A DNA stretch of 64,000 bases from Anaerosporobacter faecicola (GCF_012070565.1 NZ_JAAQRO010000034.1:1-64000); one strand, 5' to 3'; shown: positions 18,923-27,984, numbered from the stretch's first letter. Made by a program: numbers and translations. The notes: a model not told the origin generated them from the sequence alone.

Positions 18923-19510
18923 ATGCCATGTCCAGAAAAATTCATGGAATCCCTAATAAAGTTTCAGGTAGATGAGGAGGTTATCGCGCAGATTAACGAA
19001 GGATTTGAAGGAATTGTAAGTAAAACACCAAAGAAAATAAAAGCGCAATACTTTAAACGTGCCATTGACATCATGACGGAACAAGTAGAACCACAGAAAA
19101 TGCAAGAGCTATTGGAGTGGAATGCTTGTTGCAAAAGTGGGGCAAGAGAGAAAGCTTCCAAAGCATTTGCAAAAGAACAGGTACACAGTAGCTTAGCAGA
19201 ACGATTGGAAAAAATCAAGGATGTACCTTATATGGGGAATCCTGTTTTGAATGCAGATGGAACCATTACGGTAAATGCTTTAAGCTGGTCAGATGGGGAG
19301 CACTATTTGTGCGCCTGCTCAAATTTTAGTGGCCTAAAGCGAGATTACAGGGTATCAAAGAATTATTGCTATTGTTGTGCAGGACATTTCAAATATCATT
19401 ATGAGATCATGTTAGGTGTGAAGCTGAAAACAGTAGAGATCATCTCTTCACCATTAGATAGTGATGGGAAAAATCCATGTGTGATTCGGTATGCAATCGT
19501 AGGGGAGTAA
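18923..19510 (+). CDS. conserved Cys-rich protein of unknown function
   Basis: A 195-residue soluble protein I cannot assign with confidence. It has three cysteine clusters: one near residue 70 (C-x-A-CC-x-SG), one near 133 (C-A-C-S-x-F-SG) and one near 148 (Y-C-Y-CC-x-GH-x-x-YHYE). These suggest a bound metal or redox cluster. The first 60 residues are helical and acidic. No signal peptide is seen. AGGAGG precedes the ATG. It is divergent from the TipAL-like regulator with a 285-bp shared upstream region, so co-regulation is possible. Confidence 0.75.
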   Translation: MPCPEKFMESLIKFQVDEEVIAQINEGFEGIVSKTPKKIKAQYFKRAIDIMTEQVEPQKMQELLEWNACCKSGAREKASKAFAKEQVHSSLAERLEKIKDVPYMGNPVLNADGTITVNALSWSDGEHYLCACSNFSGLKRDYRVSKNYCYCCAGHFKYHYEIMLGVKLKTVEIISSPLDSDGKNPCVIRYAIVGE

Positions 19511-19512
19511 TA

Positions 19513-19640
19513 TTCGGCCTCCTGCCTCAGCTCAGGCTGGCTTGGCCTCCGTGCCGCGCCTTCCTAGTTGTATCGTACACATTAAGAACTGCTAAGATGC
19601 TACGCTACTGTTTCTTAGTCATACTGCACCAAATGATAAA
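19513..19640. repeat. repeat family B, copy B2 (half element)
   Basis: About 125 bp matches the right half of the inverted-repeat element at 38128-38408. Shared blocks include CCTGCCTCAGCTCAGGCTGG and GTACACATTAAGAA, followed by CTAAGATGCT. It lies directly after the stop codon of the Cys-rich gene. The left arm is absent. Confidence 0.75.
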
Positions 19641-19648
19641 CCTTGCAG

Positions 19649-20365
19649 TTATATATTATTAATAAGTAAAGCGACGCCGGATAGTATTAGTAGGATTATT
19701 ACGAGTCTCTTTACTGTTTTTTCTTGCATATGTTTGCTGCATACCATTCCTGCTCCTAATCCTAGTAGCATGAAAGGGATTAAGCTGGCTGCTTGTCGGA
19801 TTACATGTAAGGTTAGGATACCCCAGATCGTATACAATACAATGCGAAATGTATTCTCTATAAGGAATACGATGCAGATATTGGCTTTAAAGGAATGGCT
19901 ATCATCGGTGACACGGTTTATGTATGCACCAAGTAGTGCACCAATACCATATAGCCCACATAAGAGTCCGGATAATATGCCAATGATTCCAAGTAATAGC
20001 TTAGATTGTTTCACTTTCTTCGTGTGAATTTCTCGTAGAAGCATCTCAATCCCAATCAGTATGATAATGATGCCAAAGATCGTCTTAATAACAGAGGTAT
20101 CTACATTTTTCAGAAAGAAGACTCCAGGAATACTTCCAAGAAGGACGAATACTGCTACAGGTACGCAGATCTTCCATTGAATTGATTTTCGTTCCTTCCA
20201 TGCTAAGATTGCATTTGTAGGATAACCTAAGAGCAACTCAACAGGAGAGATATTTACGTTATTGTTATGAAAGCTTAGTATGGTGGTAAATACTAAAGTA
20301 TTAGCAAATCCACATAGTCCTTTAACAAAAAATGCGCATAGGGTTGCAATGATCCAAGTTATCAT
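19649..20365 (-). CDS. TauE/SafE-family permease
   Basis: A 238-residue membrane protein with about eight hydrophobic helices, of the TSUP/TauE-SafE family that moves sulfite, organosulfonates or related anions. The first helix contains the KGLCGFANTLVF segment typical of the family. A second copy of the fold starts near residue 130 with GLLCGLYGIGALLGAY. GGAGG precedes the ATG and a good promoter lies at 20477-20505. The substrate is not readable from the sequence. Confidence 0.88.
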   Translation of the reverse strand: MITWIIATLCAFFVKGLCGFANTLVFTTILSFHNNNVNISPVELLLGYPTNAILAWKERKSIQWKICVPVAVFVLLGSIPGVFFLKNVDTSVIKTIFGIIIILIGIEMLLREIHTKKVKQSKLLLGIIGILSGLLCGLYGIGALLGAYINRVTDDSHSFKANICIVFLIENTFRIVLYTIWGILTLHVIRQAASLIPFMLLGLGAGMVCSKHMQEKTVKRLVIILLILSGVALLINNI

Positions 20366-20476
20366 GGTTTATCCTCCAAGTGTATTGTATCTTCAGGGGT
20401 AATGGAAGTGAGGCCACTTCGAATTACACCCATTTTTAAAGCAATTATGTACTCGTTGTTATCTAAATTTTCACTT

Positions 20477-20505
20477 AGTATAGCATTTACAAGCGGTTAT
20501 GACAA
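20477..20505 (-). promoter_or_regulatory. promoter of the TauE/SafE gene
   Basis: On the minus strand, TTGTCA (20505-20500), a 17-bp spacer and TATACT (20482-20477). It resembles the promoter at 22670-22698 beyond the two boxes. Confidence 0.7.
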
Positions 20506-20518
20506 GATATCCCAAAGA

Positions 20519-20556
20519 AAATCGTCAGAGCCCATACCTAGAGGTACTCTGACGAT
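20519..20556 (-). terminator. terminator after the DUF1704 gene
   Basis: ATCGTCAGAG at 20521-20530 pairs with CTCTGACGAT at 20547-20556. On the minus strand it is followed by TTTTCTTT. Confidence 0.8.
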
Positions 20557-20569
20557 AGAATAATTATTA

Positions 20570-21640
20570 CTATAAGGTAGGAAGTATAATATTATTTTTA
20601 TTAATTTCCTGTTGGATAATAGGTCTCAATATATTGAGATCCTTAACAGCAATACGTCCATAATATAATTGTGAATACACGGAGGAATCCGCTTGTACTG
20701 CCTGCTTAATTGTATAATACCCTTGCAAATAAATAAAATCTTTATTAAAACCACCACCAGCTTGGGTATCACATAAGCCTACTTTAATTCTACTTGCTAT
20801 GTAAATTGCCTGTTGTAAGCCAACATAATCCTTTATCATCATAACTAATTCATATAGTGATTGATCATTCATACTAAGTGTACATAAGTATCTAGCTGCA
20901 TATGTCTTTAGCATATGTAGATTCAGTGCATTTGCCCGTTCCTCATTATAGATGGCTAAACCTTCTTCTGTATCCATAGAACAGCTTGTACCATCTGAAA
21001 ATATTGAATTACCACGTAGCTTGCCATTTTCGTAGCGGAGCACATGGGTTAAAATCTCATGCGCACATAATCGTTTCATATCATTTTCACTAAATGTATA
21101 ATTGGAGTTGATCCATATTTTCTCTTGACCAACCATAACTTTTGAACCAATACGGTCTGTTATGATAACATCCCAATAACCTAGTGTATATTTTTGAAGT
21201 GTCTCTTCAAATTTTTGCTTTAAATCATTTGCGGTATAATTTGCTTTTTCTTGTTTGGTTTCGAGGTTCAGAATACGAAAACATTCCTCGCGTAAGGTTT
21301 CATCGGGTAATCCATATACTTTCTGACTTGCCTGGGTAAATTCCTTCGCATTCCCTATCTTACGATACAGATCCACTTCATATTGTTTTTGAATACATAG
21401 TTGTTTGTACAGATTTCCGATGACAGTATCCTCAAATTGAAGAGTATTAAGGATTTTACTCATATATTCAAAATCCAAAGTATCCGTGTTAGCATAGGTA
21501 TATACAGGATTATATACAGTACCTTTTATTATGGCATTCTCTAATTTTTTGTTTTCTTCTGCTAAATTAATTGGTGTTATTAGTGAAAAACCTAATCTAG
21601 AATCAATATAATTAAGTACACGTTTTATGTCCAGATCCAT
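20570..21640 (-). CDS. DUF1704/MATCAP-like metallopeptidase
   Basis: A putative zinc peptidase of about 356 residues. The motif HEILTH (His194-Glu195-x3-His198, an HExxxH site) and the downstream EEGLA near residue 225 match the DUF1704 family. The eukaryotic members of that family are tubulin tyrosine carboxypeptidases (MATCAP). Bacterial substrates are not established. The frame stays open upstream to 21787, but that part overlaps the preceding gene. The ATG at 21640 gives a 34-bp gap and the expected family N-terminus. It has no signal peptide and forms a two-gene unit with the membrane-anchored gene ahead of it. Confidence 0.8.
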   Translation of the reverse strand: MDLDIKRVLNYIDSRLGFSLITPINLAEENKKLENAIIKGTVYNPVYTYANTDTLDFEYMSKILNTLQFEDTVIGNLYKQLCIQKQYEVDLYRKIGNAKEFTQASQKVYGLPDETLREECFRILNLETKQEKANYTANDLKQKFEETLQKYTLGYWDVIITDRIGSKVMVGQEKIWINSNYTFSENDMKRLCAHEILTHVLRYENGKLRGNSIFSDGTSCSMDTEEGLAIYNEERANALNLHMLKTYAARYLCTLSMNDQSLYELVMMIKDYVGLQQAIYIASRIKVGLCDTQAGGGFNKDFIYLQGYYTIKQAVQADSSVYSQLYYGRIAVKDLNILRPIIQQEINKNNIILPTL

Positions 21641-21674
21641 ACGAATATCACTTACCTTTCCTTGATCGAAGTTT

Positions 21675-22493
21675 CTAAGGTTTATAGACAAAACTAAGTT
21701 TATAATCGTCTCTGCTAATTTCAAAAAATGAAGGCAGACAATCTTTGTAGTTCTTATCATTTGTAAATAATACATAACCAGCGTCACCGATAAAATAGGT
21801 TAAACAATAGATATAATCATCATTCATTAGTAAATCAACGCCTTGTCCACATCCAGATAGAAAACCACTGTAATTCAGAGAGGTATCTTCATAAGATACA
21901 CCATATTGTATTACAGTAAGTACTTCATCGTAGTTTTCTTGGCCAAGAAGAGTCTTCAATTTTTCTTGTATCTCTTTTGTTGGGAGAATCTCATGAATGA
22001 TATTAGCATTTGTATAGACGGGTTCTGATTTTGTATATTCACCATCCATATATACATGATTACCTAATAAAAGTGAACTATTCGAGCCGCTAATTAATGT
22101 TACATTGAGGCAATTTTGATCAAGAATAAACTGTACGATTGCGGATTCTTCATTATCAATTTCGGTTGTAGATTCAAAAATCGCACAGTTTGATTCTGTG
22201 ATAGTAGCCGTACCATCGATCGTTCCAGTATTTCCGCCAAATGATCCATTGAAAGTAAAATCAAAAGAGTTTGCTGTTTGATTTTCGATGATAATATCCG
22301 CAGCTGTTCCCATTGTTGTATCAGTTCTGTGCCATTCACCAATAAAATCATTAATTAAATTGTTAGCAGCAGGGGCAGAAGACGGGGGATCACTTTGTTG
22401 TAAACATGTATTATGTTTTATTAAAACACTACAAATGATAAGAACACTTGTTGCTAAAAAGCTAAAGAATACTATTTTTTTTGTAATTCTCAT
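21675..22493 (-). CDS. membrane-anchored protein of unknown function
   Basis: A 272-residue protein with an N-terminal hydrophobic segment (about 6-25) that may be a signal anchor or signal peptide. A Cys at about 30 is not in a convincing lipobox. The first domain, about 45-145, is rich in beta strands and Thr/Ser and looks like a lipocalin-like 'lipid-binding' fold. A second domain, about 165-272, has no motif I know. AAGGTG precedes the ATG. It lies 34 bp before the DUF1704 peptidase gene on the same transcript, so the pair probably acts together. Confidence 0.7.
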   Translation of the reverse strand: MRITKKIVFFSFLATSVLIICSVLIKHNTCLQQSDPPSSAPAANNLINDFIGEWHRTDTTMGTAADIIIENQTANSFDFTFNGSFGGNTGTIDGTATITESNCAIFESTTEIDNEESAIVQFILDQNCLNVTLISGSNSSLLLGNHVYMDGEYTKSEPVYTNANIIHEILPTKEIQEKLKTLLGQENYDEVLTVIQYGVSYEDTSLNYSGFLSGCGQGVDLLMNDDYIYCLTYFIGDAGYVLFTNDKNYKDCLPSFFEISRDDYKLSFVYKP

Positions 22494-22669
22494 TATTGCA
22501 CCTTCTTCACATACTTATTTATGTTTTATTAATATCCACGTAAGAAATTAGAGAACTTTTATTTCAATCCCTACAACTTCCCATCTTGTTTCAAAGAAAT
22601 CATGGCATACGTTCATTTCATGTTTCATGAAATCCACCAACCGTATTCCTTGTAATAAATATTTCTATC

Positions 22670-22698
22670 AGTATAGCATCTGCATGTAGATATGACAA
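22670..22698 (-). promoter_or_regulatory. promoter of the anchored protein-peptidase unit
   Basis: On the minus strand, TTGTCA (22698-22693), a 17-bp spacer and TATACT (22675-22670). The untranslated leader is about 170 bases. Confidence 0.7.
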
Positions 22699-22770
22699 CA
22701 TATTACTATCACTAGAGGCCCCGCTGAACCAACGACTTTATTTCATGATTTAATCCACTAATATCATGTT

Positions 22771-22800
22771 ATTATATGGCACTATATGGCATTATATGGT
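22771..22800. repeat. three 10-bp direct repeats upstream of lemA
   Basis: Three successive copies of a 10-base unit (ATTATATGGC, ACTATATGGC, ATTATATGGT) lie 37-66 bases before the LemA start. The last runs into GGTATAGT, a possible -10. One-helical-turn spacing would stack a bound protein on one face. Confidence 0.6.
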
Positions 22801-22836
22801 ATAGTAGTATGTAATTTAATTGAAAGGAGACCAACT

Positions 22837-23385
22837 ATGACAATTGGTATTATTATTGCAGTTATCGTATTATTTATTTTATGGTTCATTCTTTCCTACA
22901 ATGGATTTGTAAAACAAAAAGCATTCGTTGAGGAAGCCTTTTCTGGAATGGACGTATATCTTCAAAAGAGGTATGACCTGATTCCGAACCTGGTAGCATG
23001 TGTTAAAAGCTACATGATACACGAACAGGATACCTTAGAGAAAGTAATCAATCTTCGGAATCAATCCATTACCCAACAGAATCCATCAAGCAAGATCCAG
23101 GTTGAGAATGAGCTGTCTAACCAGTTATCCAAACTGTTTGCGCTTGCCGAATCTTATCCCGACTTAAAAGCAAACCAACAATTTTTCTCCCTTCAGACGG
23201 ATCTGACGAGAATTGAAACGGATATTGCACAAGCTCGTAAATACTATAACGGCGCTGTTAAAAAATTCAATATCAGAGTTAATACCATTCCAAGTAATAT
23301 CGTTGCTTCTCTCTGTCATTTTTCCAAGTTTCCGTACTTTGAAACGCAAGAAGCAGAACGAAACAGTGTAAAGGTGGAATTCTAA
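22837..23385 (+). CDS. LemA-family membrane protein
   Basis: A 182-residue protein with one N-terminal membrane helix (about 2-20, N-out) and a helical bundle. The family signature is clear: V-E-E-A-F-S-x-M-D-V-x-L-x-K-R-x-D-L-I-P-N-L near residues 32-55, and AR-x-x-YN-x-A-V-x-x-F-N near 135. The open frame begins at 22786, but AAAGGAG before ATG 22837 fixes the start. Its stop overlaps the next ATG by one base (TAATG), so it is translationally coupled to the DUF2207 gene, a frequent partner of LemA. Confidence 0.93.
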   Translation: MTIGIIIAVIVLFILWFILSYNGFVKQKAFVEEAFSGMDVYLQKRYDLIPNLVACVKSYMIHEQDTLEKVINLRNQSITQQNPSSKIQVENELSNQLSKLFALAESYPDLKANQQFFSLQTDLTRIETDIAQARKYYNGAVKKFNIRVNTIPSNIVASLCHFSKFPYFETQEAERNSVKVEF

Positions 23386-25796
23386 TGAAACATAATATTG
23401 ACCGGCATAGAACGTTTTGGATCCTGTTTCGCATCGTTTTCCTTCTATTTTTATTACCATCTAAAGTGTGCCAGGCAGAAGAAGATGACGGTTTTTACAT
23501 CGAACATATGGAGGTTCATGTCACAGCGAATACCGATCGTACTTATGATATAGTAGAAACGATTGATGTAAACTTTACGGATAAACGGCATGGAATCATA
23601 CGAAATATTCCTACCACAAGCGCAATGGAACGTGAGATTCGTATTGAAGATGTCAATGTAATGGGGGCACCATTTGTGTATGATGGAGTTGGTACCATAA
23701 AAATTGGAGATCCTGATAAAACAATTACCGGGAAACAACAATATGTCATCTCTTATACCATCTGGCAATATGCTGATTCAGTAACGGGTGCGGATTACCT
23801 CTATCTGAATCTTATTGGTACCGAATGGACCACCTACATAGAAAGTTTTGATGCGCAAATTATACTTCCCGATAAAACAACTGTTCAGAAATGTACACTG
23901 ACTGGTGGTATATATGGAAGTAAAGAATCGGATATGGCATCTTTCACAACGGATAATAATATTATCAACGTAGAAGGCACACGTAAATTACAATCTGGTG
24001 AAGGGGTTACCATTCAGGTCGAGATGCCAGAAGGTACTTTTTGTGATGCAAAGGTCTGGACTCCGGATATCATTATTCATAACATAACAGCAGATTATCA
24101 GTTGGATGACCATGGTATCTTATCAGTCAACAAACGTTATGATGTCACCCTTTTGAATGACTCGGTTTTGCCCCTTAGCATTGAGGAATCAGTTAGTGAT
24201 ACTTCTATTAAACTAATTGAAGCAACCGTTACTCTGCCTGATAAGAATACGAAAAAACTCACAGACTTAAACACCTACTTAAATTTTGACTCTTATCAGG
24301 GGCAAAGGATTCAATTTAATGTACAGTATAGGATCGCATTCGATGTACCGATTGGAAATTCCAGTGCTACGCTACATGCCCATTTGTTTGACTACTATAC
24401 GAACCAGTTGCTAGAGAACATATCCGTTTCCTTCCGCACTCCATTTGCAATAGATAATACCTCTTTGAATCGTTCGTCCTATGATTCCAGTGATGGCAGC
24501 TACTCAGCGGATACATTGAATTTGAACATGGATAAAACTTCAGGAGAACTGACATTTTCAGATCCTTCGAATAATGCAAGGAATGTATATCTACATCTGA
24601 ATATGGATCAGACCTGTTTCGTACGTGACATTACGATCTTTGATTGGCTTATTCCTATCATAGCACTCCTATTGGTAATTGTTCTTATATTTGTTTATCA
24701 ACATCAAAAACCGTCGTTTAATCCGGTTCCATGTTATTATCCTCCAGAAGACCGAAATCCAGCAGAAATCGCCTATATTTTGAATAACAAATGTTTAGCA
24801 AATGACATTATTTCGTTAATTTATTACTGGGCATCCAAGGGACTCCTTCAGATAAAATTTAATAAAAAATCACATTTTACACTTACTTATCAAAAGGATA
24901 TGGACAATCAATTCCGTCCTTATGAGAGAAAACTGTTTGGACATCTATGGAAAAATAAAAAACGTACTACAACAACGGATTCCGACTTGGCTAAAAAGTT
25001 TTATGTACATATAAACCATGCAATCACAAGTGTGGAGAAGCAATTTAAAGCGAGGGAACTTCAGTTTGATCCTAAATCCGTTCGAATCTCGAAATGGATT
25101 GGTCTGGGATTACCCGGAATTATTTTAATCCTGTTAGTGATTGCAGATAGCAGCCGGGGATTTGGCCGCATAGGACCTATTGTAGGTGCAGGATTTGCTT
25201 TACCAACCATCATATTCTATTACAAAATCATTACAGCTTATCGAATCCGAAAATATAAAAAATATAGCCTGTGCCGTAGCGTACTTAAAATTCTTCTTAC
25301 AACTTGTTTCCTTACGTTCTACTCACTGTTGTATATTAATGAGCAGGTTCTTACTCCGACAAGCTGTAATATTACCTTTATCTGTTTGATCATGATTGCT
25401 TGTATGGGACCTTTTTTTAAGAATTATTCTCCAAAACGACATGCATTATTGGAGCAAGTTGTCGGGTTTCGGATGTTCCTGATGACAGCAGAGAAAGAAC
25501 GCTTGAAGATCTTGCTAGATGAGAATCCGGACTACTACTATGATATTCTTCCCTATGCGCAAGTACTGGGTGTAACCAAACAATGGATCCATCGATTTGA
25601 AGGACTGGCGATACAACCTTCAACATGGATGCATGATAATAGAAATGATTTAAACGATTATATGACGTTGAATACTCTGACCCATACAATGAAAAGTAGC
25701 ATGACCTCATCTCCAGTATCAAGTAGTTCTAACGGTTCTTACGATGGTGGAAGCTCTGGCGGAGGTTCTGGTGGTGGAGGAGGAAGCAGTTGGTAA
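23385..25796 (+). CDS. DUF2207 domain membrane protein
   Basis: An 803-residue membrane protein. It has a signal peptide (about 1-28), then a large extracellular beta-rich DUF2207 region to about 410. A membrane helix lies near 420-440, followed by a cytoplasmic helical domain and further membrane helices between about 565 and 680. The tail is low complexity, Ser- and Gly-rich, ending in G-x-SSW. Such tails recur in DUF2207 proteins (YciQ-like), whose role is unknown. It follows lemA with a one-base overlap. Confidence 0.9.
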   Translation: MKHNIDRHRTFWILFRIVFLLFLLPSKVCQAEEDDGFYIEHMEVHVTANTDRTYDIVETIDVNFTDKRHGIIRNIPTTSAMEREIRIEDVNVMGAPFVYDGVGTIKIGDPDKTITGKQQYVISYTIWQYADSVTGADYLYLNLIGTEWTTYIESFDAQIILPDKTTVQKCTLTGGIYGSKESDMASFTTDNNIINVEGTRKLQSGEGVTIQVEMPEGTFCDAKVWTPDIIIHNITADYQLDDHGILSVNKRYDVTLLNDSVLPLSIEESVSDTSIKLIEATVTLPDKNTKKLTDLNTYLNFDSYQGQRIQFNVQYRIAFDVPIGNSSATLHAHLFDYYTNQLLENISVSFRTPFAIDNTSLNRSSYDSSDGSYSADTLNLNMDKTSGELTFSDPSNNARNVYLHLNMDQTCFVRDITIFDWLIPIIALLLVIVLIFVYQHQKPSFNPVPCYYPPEDRNPAEIAYILNNKCLANDIISLIYYWASKGLLQIKFNKKSHFTLTYQKDMDNQFRPYERKLFGHLWKNKKRTTTTDSDLAKKFYVHINHAITSVEKQFKARELQFDPKSVRISKWIGLGLPGIILILLVIADSSRGFGRIGPIVGAGFALPTIIFYYKIITAYRIRKYKKYSLCRSVLKILLTTCFLTFYSLLYINEQVLTPTSCNITFICLIMIACMGPFFKNYSPKRHALLEQVVGFRMFLMTAEKERLKILLDENPDYYYDILPYAQVLGVTKQWIHRFEGLAIQPSTWMHDNRNDLNDYMTLNTLTHTMKSSMTSSPVSSSSNGSYDGGSSGGGSGGGGGSSW

Positions 25797-25837
25797 GCAA
25801 CTTGCTTTTGAAACCCTAACCATTATGTAATACAAGC

Positions 25838-25879
25838 AAAAGTCGGCAACCTTAGATCTATTCTAAGGTTACCGACTTT
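25838..25879. terminator. bidirectional terminator
   Basis: AAAGTCGG-AACCTTAGA from 25838 pairs with TCTAAGGTT-CCGACTTT ending at 25879, between converging genes. The preceding TTTTGAAACCCTAACC at about 25806-25821 resembles a family A end. Confidence 0.8.
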
Positions 25880-25923
25880 AATAATTACGGGACGGGGAAT
25901 GTGACCTCTGCGAGTAGTAAGTA

Positions 25924-26736
25924 TTAATTCTTGATTACTTGCTTACGGTAACGATAGATATCACCGCCTAAAGTACTCTTGTGATAGAGATATTCAAACC
26001 CTCTGTTTAGCATTTCTTCATCAGGTTTTTCTCTGATTCGATCATCTTCGCCCATACAGTCCAGTATGTAGCCATTCGGTTTTGTTACTCTCTGCATTTC
26101 AGCAATTTCCGCTTCATAATTATCACCCACTACGTGAGCAGACATAACGATATCAAACGTGTTATCTTCATAAGGAATATGTTCCACTGTACCATCAACG
26201 ACAACTACATTGGATATGTGCTCCTTGTTAATCTTATCCCGCATATATTCACGAAGCATATCGGTTGGTTCAGAAGCATATACTTTTCGTGCTAATTTGG
26301 CAGCAGCAAATGCTAATCGACCAGTACCACTTCCAATATCTAATACCAGTTTATTATTGAAATCGACTAATTCTAATAGATATTCTTCTTTCCAGTTATA
26401 GATGTAATTACAGTTTTTAATCATATTACTAGGGTCAGTATAGATAATAGAAGTATCTGTTGCCTGAACGACAAATTCTTCTGCATCTTTCCTTTGCTTT
26501 GCGTCAGCATTTATTGGGGCTGAATTAACAAGTTGTTCCACTCTTTCCTGAACTTCAGGAGCTTTTTTCATACAATACCAAGCAACATATGGTTTTGATG
26601 CTAGGGCTAATGATAGATTCTCGGCGAATTCAGGCCAAACATTACTTGTATTAATGATCATTCGAATTAACCATCGATCCATTAACAAAAAGCTATCTAG
26701 TGTATATTGGGTTTTATCAATAAAATTAAATGACAT
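25924..26736 (-). CDS. class I SAM-dependent methyltransferase
   Basis: A 270-residue enzyme. An N-terminal helical cap of about 100 residues precedes the Rossmann methyltransferase core. SAM-binding motif I is VLDIGSGTGRLAF near residue 132, with an acidic residue ending the second strand (ASEP). The post-motif segment DNTFDIVMSAHVVG is near 190. GGAGG precedes the ATG. It is a single-gene unit, so the substrate cannot be inferred from neighbours. Confidence 0.9.
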   Translation of the reverse strand: MSFNFIDKTQYTLDSFLLMDRWLIRMIINTSNVWPEFAENLSLALASKPYVAWYCMKKAPEVQERVEQLVNSAPINADAKQRKDAEEFVVQATDTSIIYTDPSNMIKNCNYIYNWKEEYLLELVDFNNKLVLDIGSGTGRLAFAAAKLARKVYASEPTDMLREYMRDKINKEHISNVVVVDGTVEHIPYEDNTFDIVMSAHVVGDNYEAEIAEMQRVTKPNGYILDCMGEDDRIREKPDEEMLNRGFEYLYHKSTLGGDIYRYRKQVIKN

Positions 26737-27027
26737 AAATGTCCTCCATTTCTGTAAGTGAGGCTAATTTTTTGTCTCCCTCCATGCAATAAGTGTTCTT
26801 TTGGATTTCAATGCGAACTTCATATCATATCACCCTTTCTTTTGATTAATAGTACATGACGTGCAATTCAATAGTAGTAGTAGGAAAGGAAGAAGCGTGA
26901 ATTAACTTCTAGATAATTCCTAGTTACTATTATAACTTTTTGATAATTGGAATTCAATATACTCCAATTGCAAACAAAATCTGTTGAGATATCGATTGTA
27001 TACATTATATTTACAATGAACAGAACG

Positions 27028-27483
27028 TTACTGTGTACAGATCAGTAGTGCCATTTCCACTTCTGCAAGTGTGCTTGAGAGTGTATGTTTTTGTCCAGTT
27101 AGTCGAAAACCATACTTTGCATATAACGAGTACGCTTTTTGATTATTGTCAAGAATCCAAAGTCGCGGCGTTTCCGAACATTGTCCAATCGCAAATAACA
27201 ACAATTCGGTTCCATATCCTTTATGCTGTTCAGTTGGTAGTATATATAGATTCTCGATAAGTGTATTCTCTTTGATTGAAACAATACCAACAGGCTTTTC
27301 TTTTATTAACATATATAGTTTTTTTCCATCGTTCATTTCATTTTCTAGATACTCTTTTTGATGAGAAATGGTATGCTGCTTTATGAATTCATCGCTACAA
27401 AACCCAGTATGAGAATCTTGCCATGCCTTGGAGTGTATTTCCGCAGCAGCTAGTAATGTTGTTGCATTAACTTCGATTATCAT
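27028..27483 (-). CDS. GNAT-family N-acetyltransferase
   Basis: A 151-residue acetyltransferase with the whole GNAT fold. The acetyl-CoA-binding motif is Q-H-K-G-Y-G-T-E near residue 103, preceded by the strand IENLYILPTE. The C-terminal N-x-KAYSLYAKYGF segment is typical. TGGAGG lies before the start. The acceptor is unknown. A weak promoter (TATACT at 27529-27524, minus strand) may serve it. Confidence 0.9.
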   Translation of the reverse strand: MIIEVNATTLLAAAEIHSKAWQDSHTGFCSDEFIKQHTISHQKEYLENEMNDGKKLYMLIKEKPVGIVSIKENTLIENLYILPTEQHKGYGTELLLFAIGQCSETPRLWILDNNQKAYSLYAKYGFRLTGQKHTLSSTLAEVEMALLICTQ

Positions 27484-27685
27484 TATAGGATACCTCCACT
27501 TAATTAGGAATGTTTTGATTTTACAATTCCAGTATAGCTATCTTCTTATGTATTTGCTCATTATACCATTCTGTTATTACTTAGGCAAATATTGTATTTT
27601 TGTATTACATGTTAGTTAGTCAAAATTAAATTATGCAACCACCTTGTTTTGCAGCTTACAAAATTCTTAAACATTCCGTGCATCA

Positions 27686-27716
27686 GTAAGGGTCAAAATC
27701 TACTTTTGACCCTTAC
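27686..27716. repeat. family C hairpin, copy C1
   Basis: GTAAGGGTCAAAA at 27686-27698 and TTTTGACCCTTAC at 27704-27716 form a perfect 13-bp stem just before a promoter. A diverged relative is at 38985-39028. Confidence 0.6.
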
Positions 27717-27740
27717 ATCATATTATGATATAAACATATA

Positions 27741-27769
27741 TTGACGACATTATGTATACATGGTATGAT
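27741..27769 (+). promoter_or_regulatory. strong sigma-A promoter of the attenuator-GNAT unit
   Basis: TTGACG at 27741-27746 and TATGAT at 27764-27769 are separated by 17 bp, with TG at the extended -10 position. Confidence 0.85.
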
Positions 27770-27794
27770 TTAAAAAATTATTGGAGGATTTTAT

Positions 27795-27836
27795 ATGTTA
27801 ACTGTAATTGTAATTGAGCAAAGTGCAATTGCTTAA
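27795..27836 (+). CDS. 13-residue leader peptide
   Basis: A tiny frame, MLTVIVIEQSAIA, starts eight bases after GGAGG (27783-27787) and about 20 bases after the expected transcription start. Its perfect ribosome site, its position after a strong promoter and the hairpin behind it all fit a regulatory leader peptide. The peptide itself probably has no function beyond ribosome stalling or coupling. It is rich in Val and Ile, so sensing of branched amino acids or of a ribosome-targeting drug are both possible. Confidence 0.65.
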   Translation: MLTVIVIEQSAIA

Positions 27837-27867
27837 TCTTATGGAATCTAGGATAGGGTATAGGCAT

Positions 27868-27984
27868 GACCATGTGGTTATGTTTATTCTTTTCAATCAT
27901 ATTAATTAACCTGTTTTAAATGGAATTGGTTAATGAATATAGAGACCATGGTAACGTATCTGTAGACAACCATGGTCTCTATAT
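27868..27984 (+). promoter_or_regulatory. candidate transcription attenuator
   Basis: ATATAGAGACCATGGT at 27937-27952 and ACCATGGTCTCTATAT at 27969-27984 form a perfect 16-bp stem. An upstream GACCATG at 27868-27874 can pair instead with CATGGTC at 27971-27977, giving a possible antiterminator. The sequence after the stem (AATTTA) is only weakly U-rich. This lies between the leader peptide and the GNAT gene. Confidence 0.55.

Noticed and set aside
25801-25832. Possible fifth family A copy near 25.8 kb
   Set aside because: Only TTTTGAAACCCTAACC and TGTAATACA match; no second end was found.
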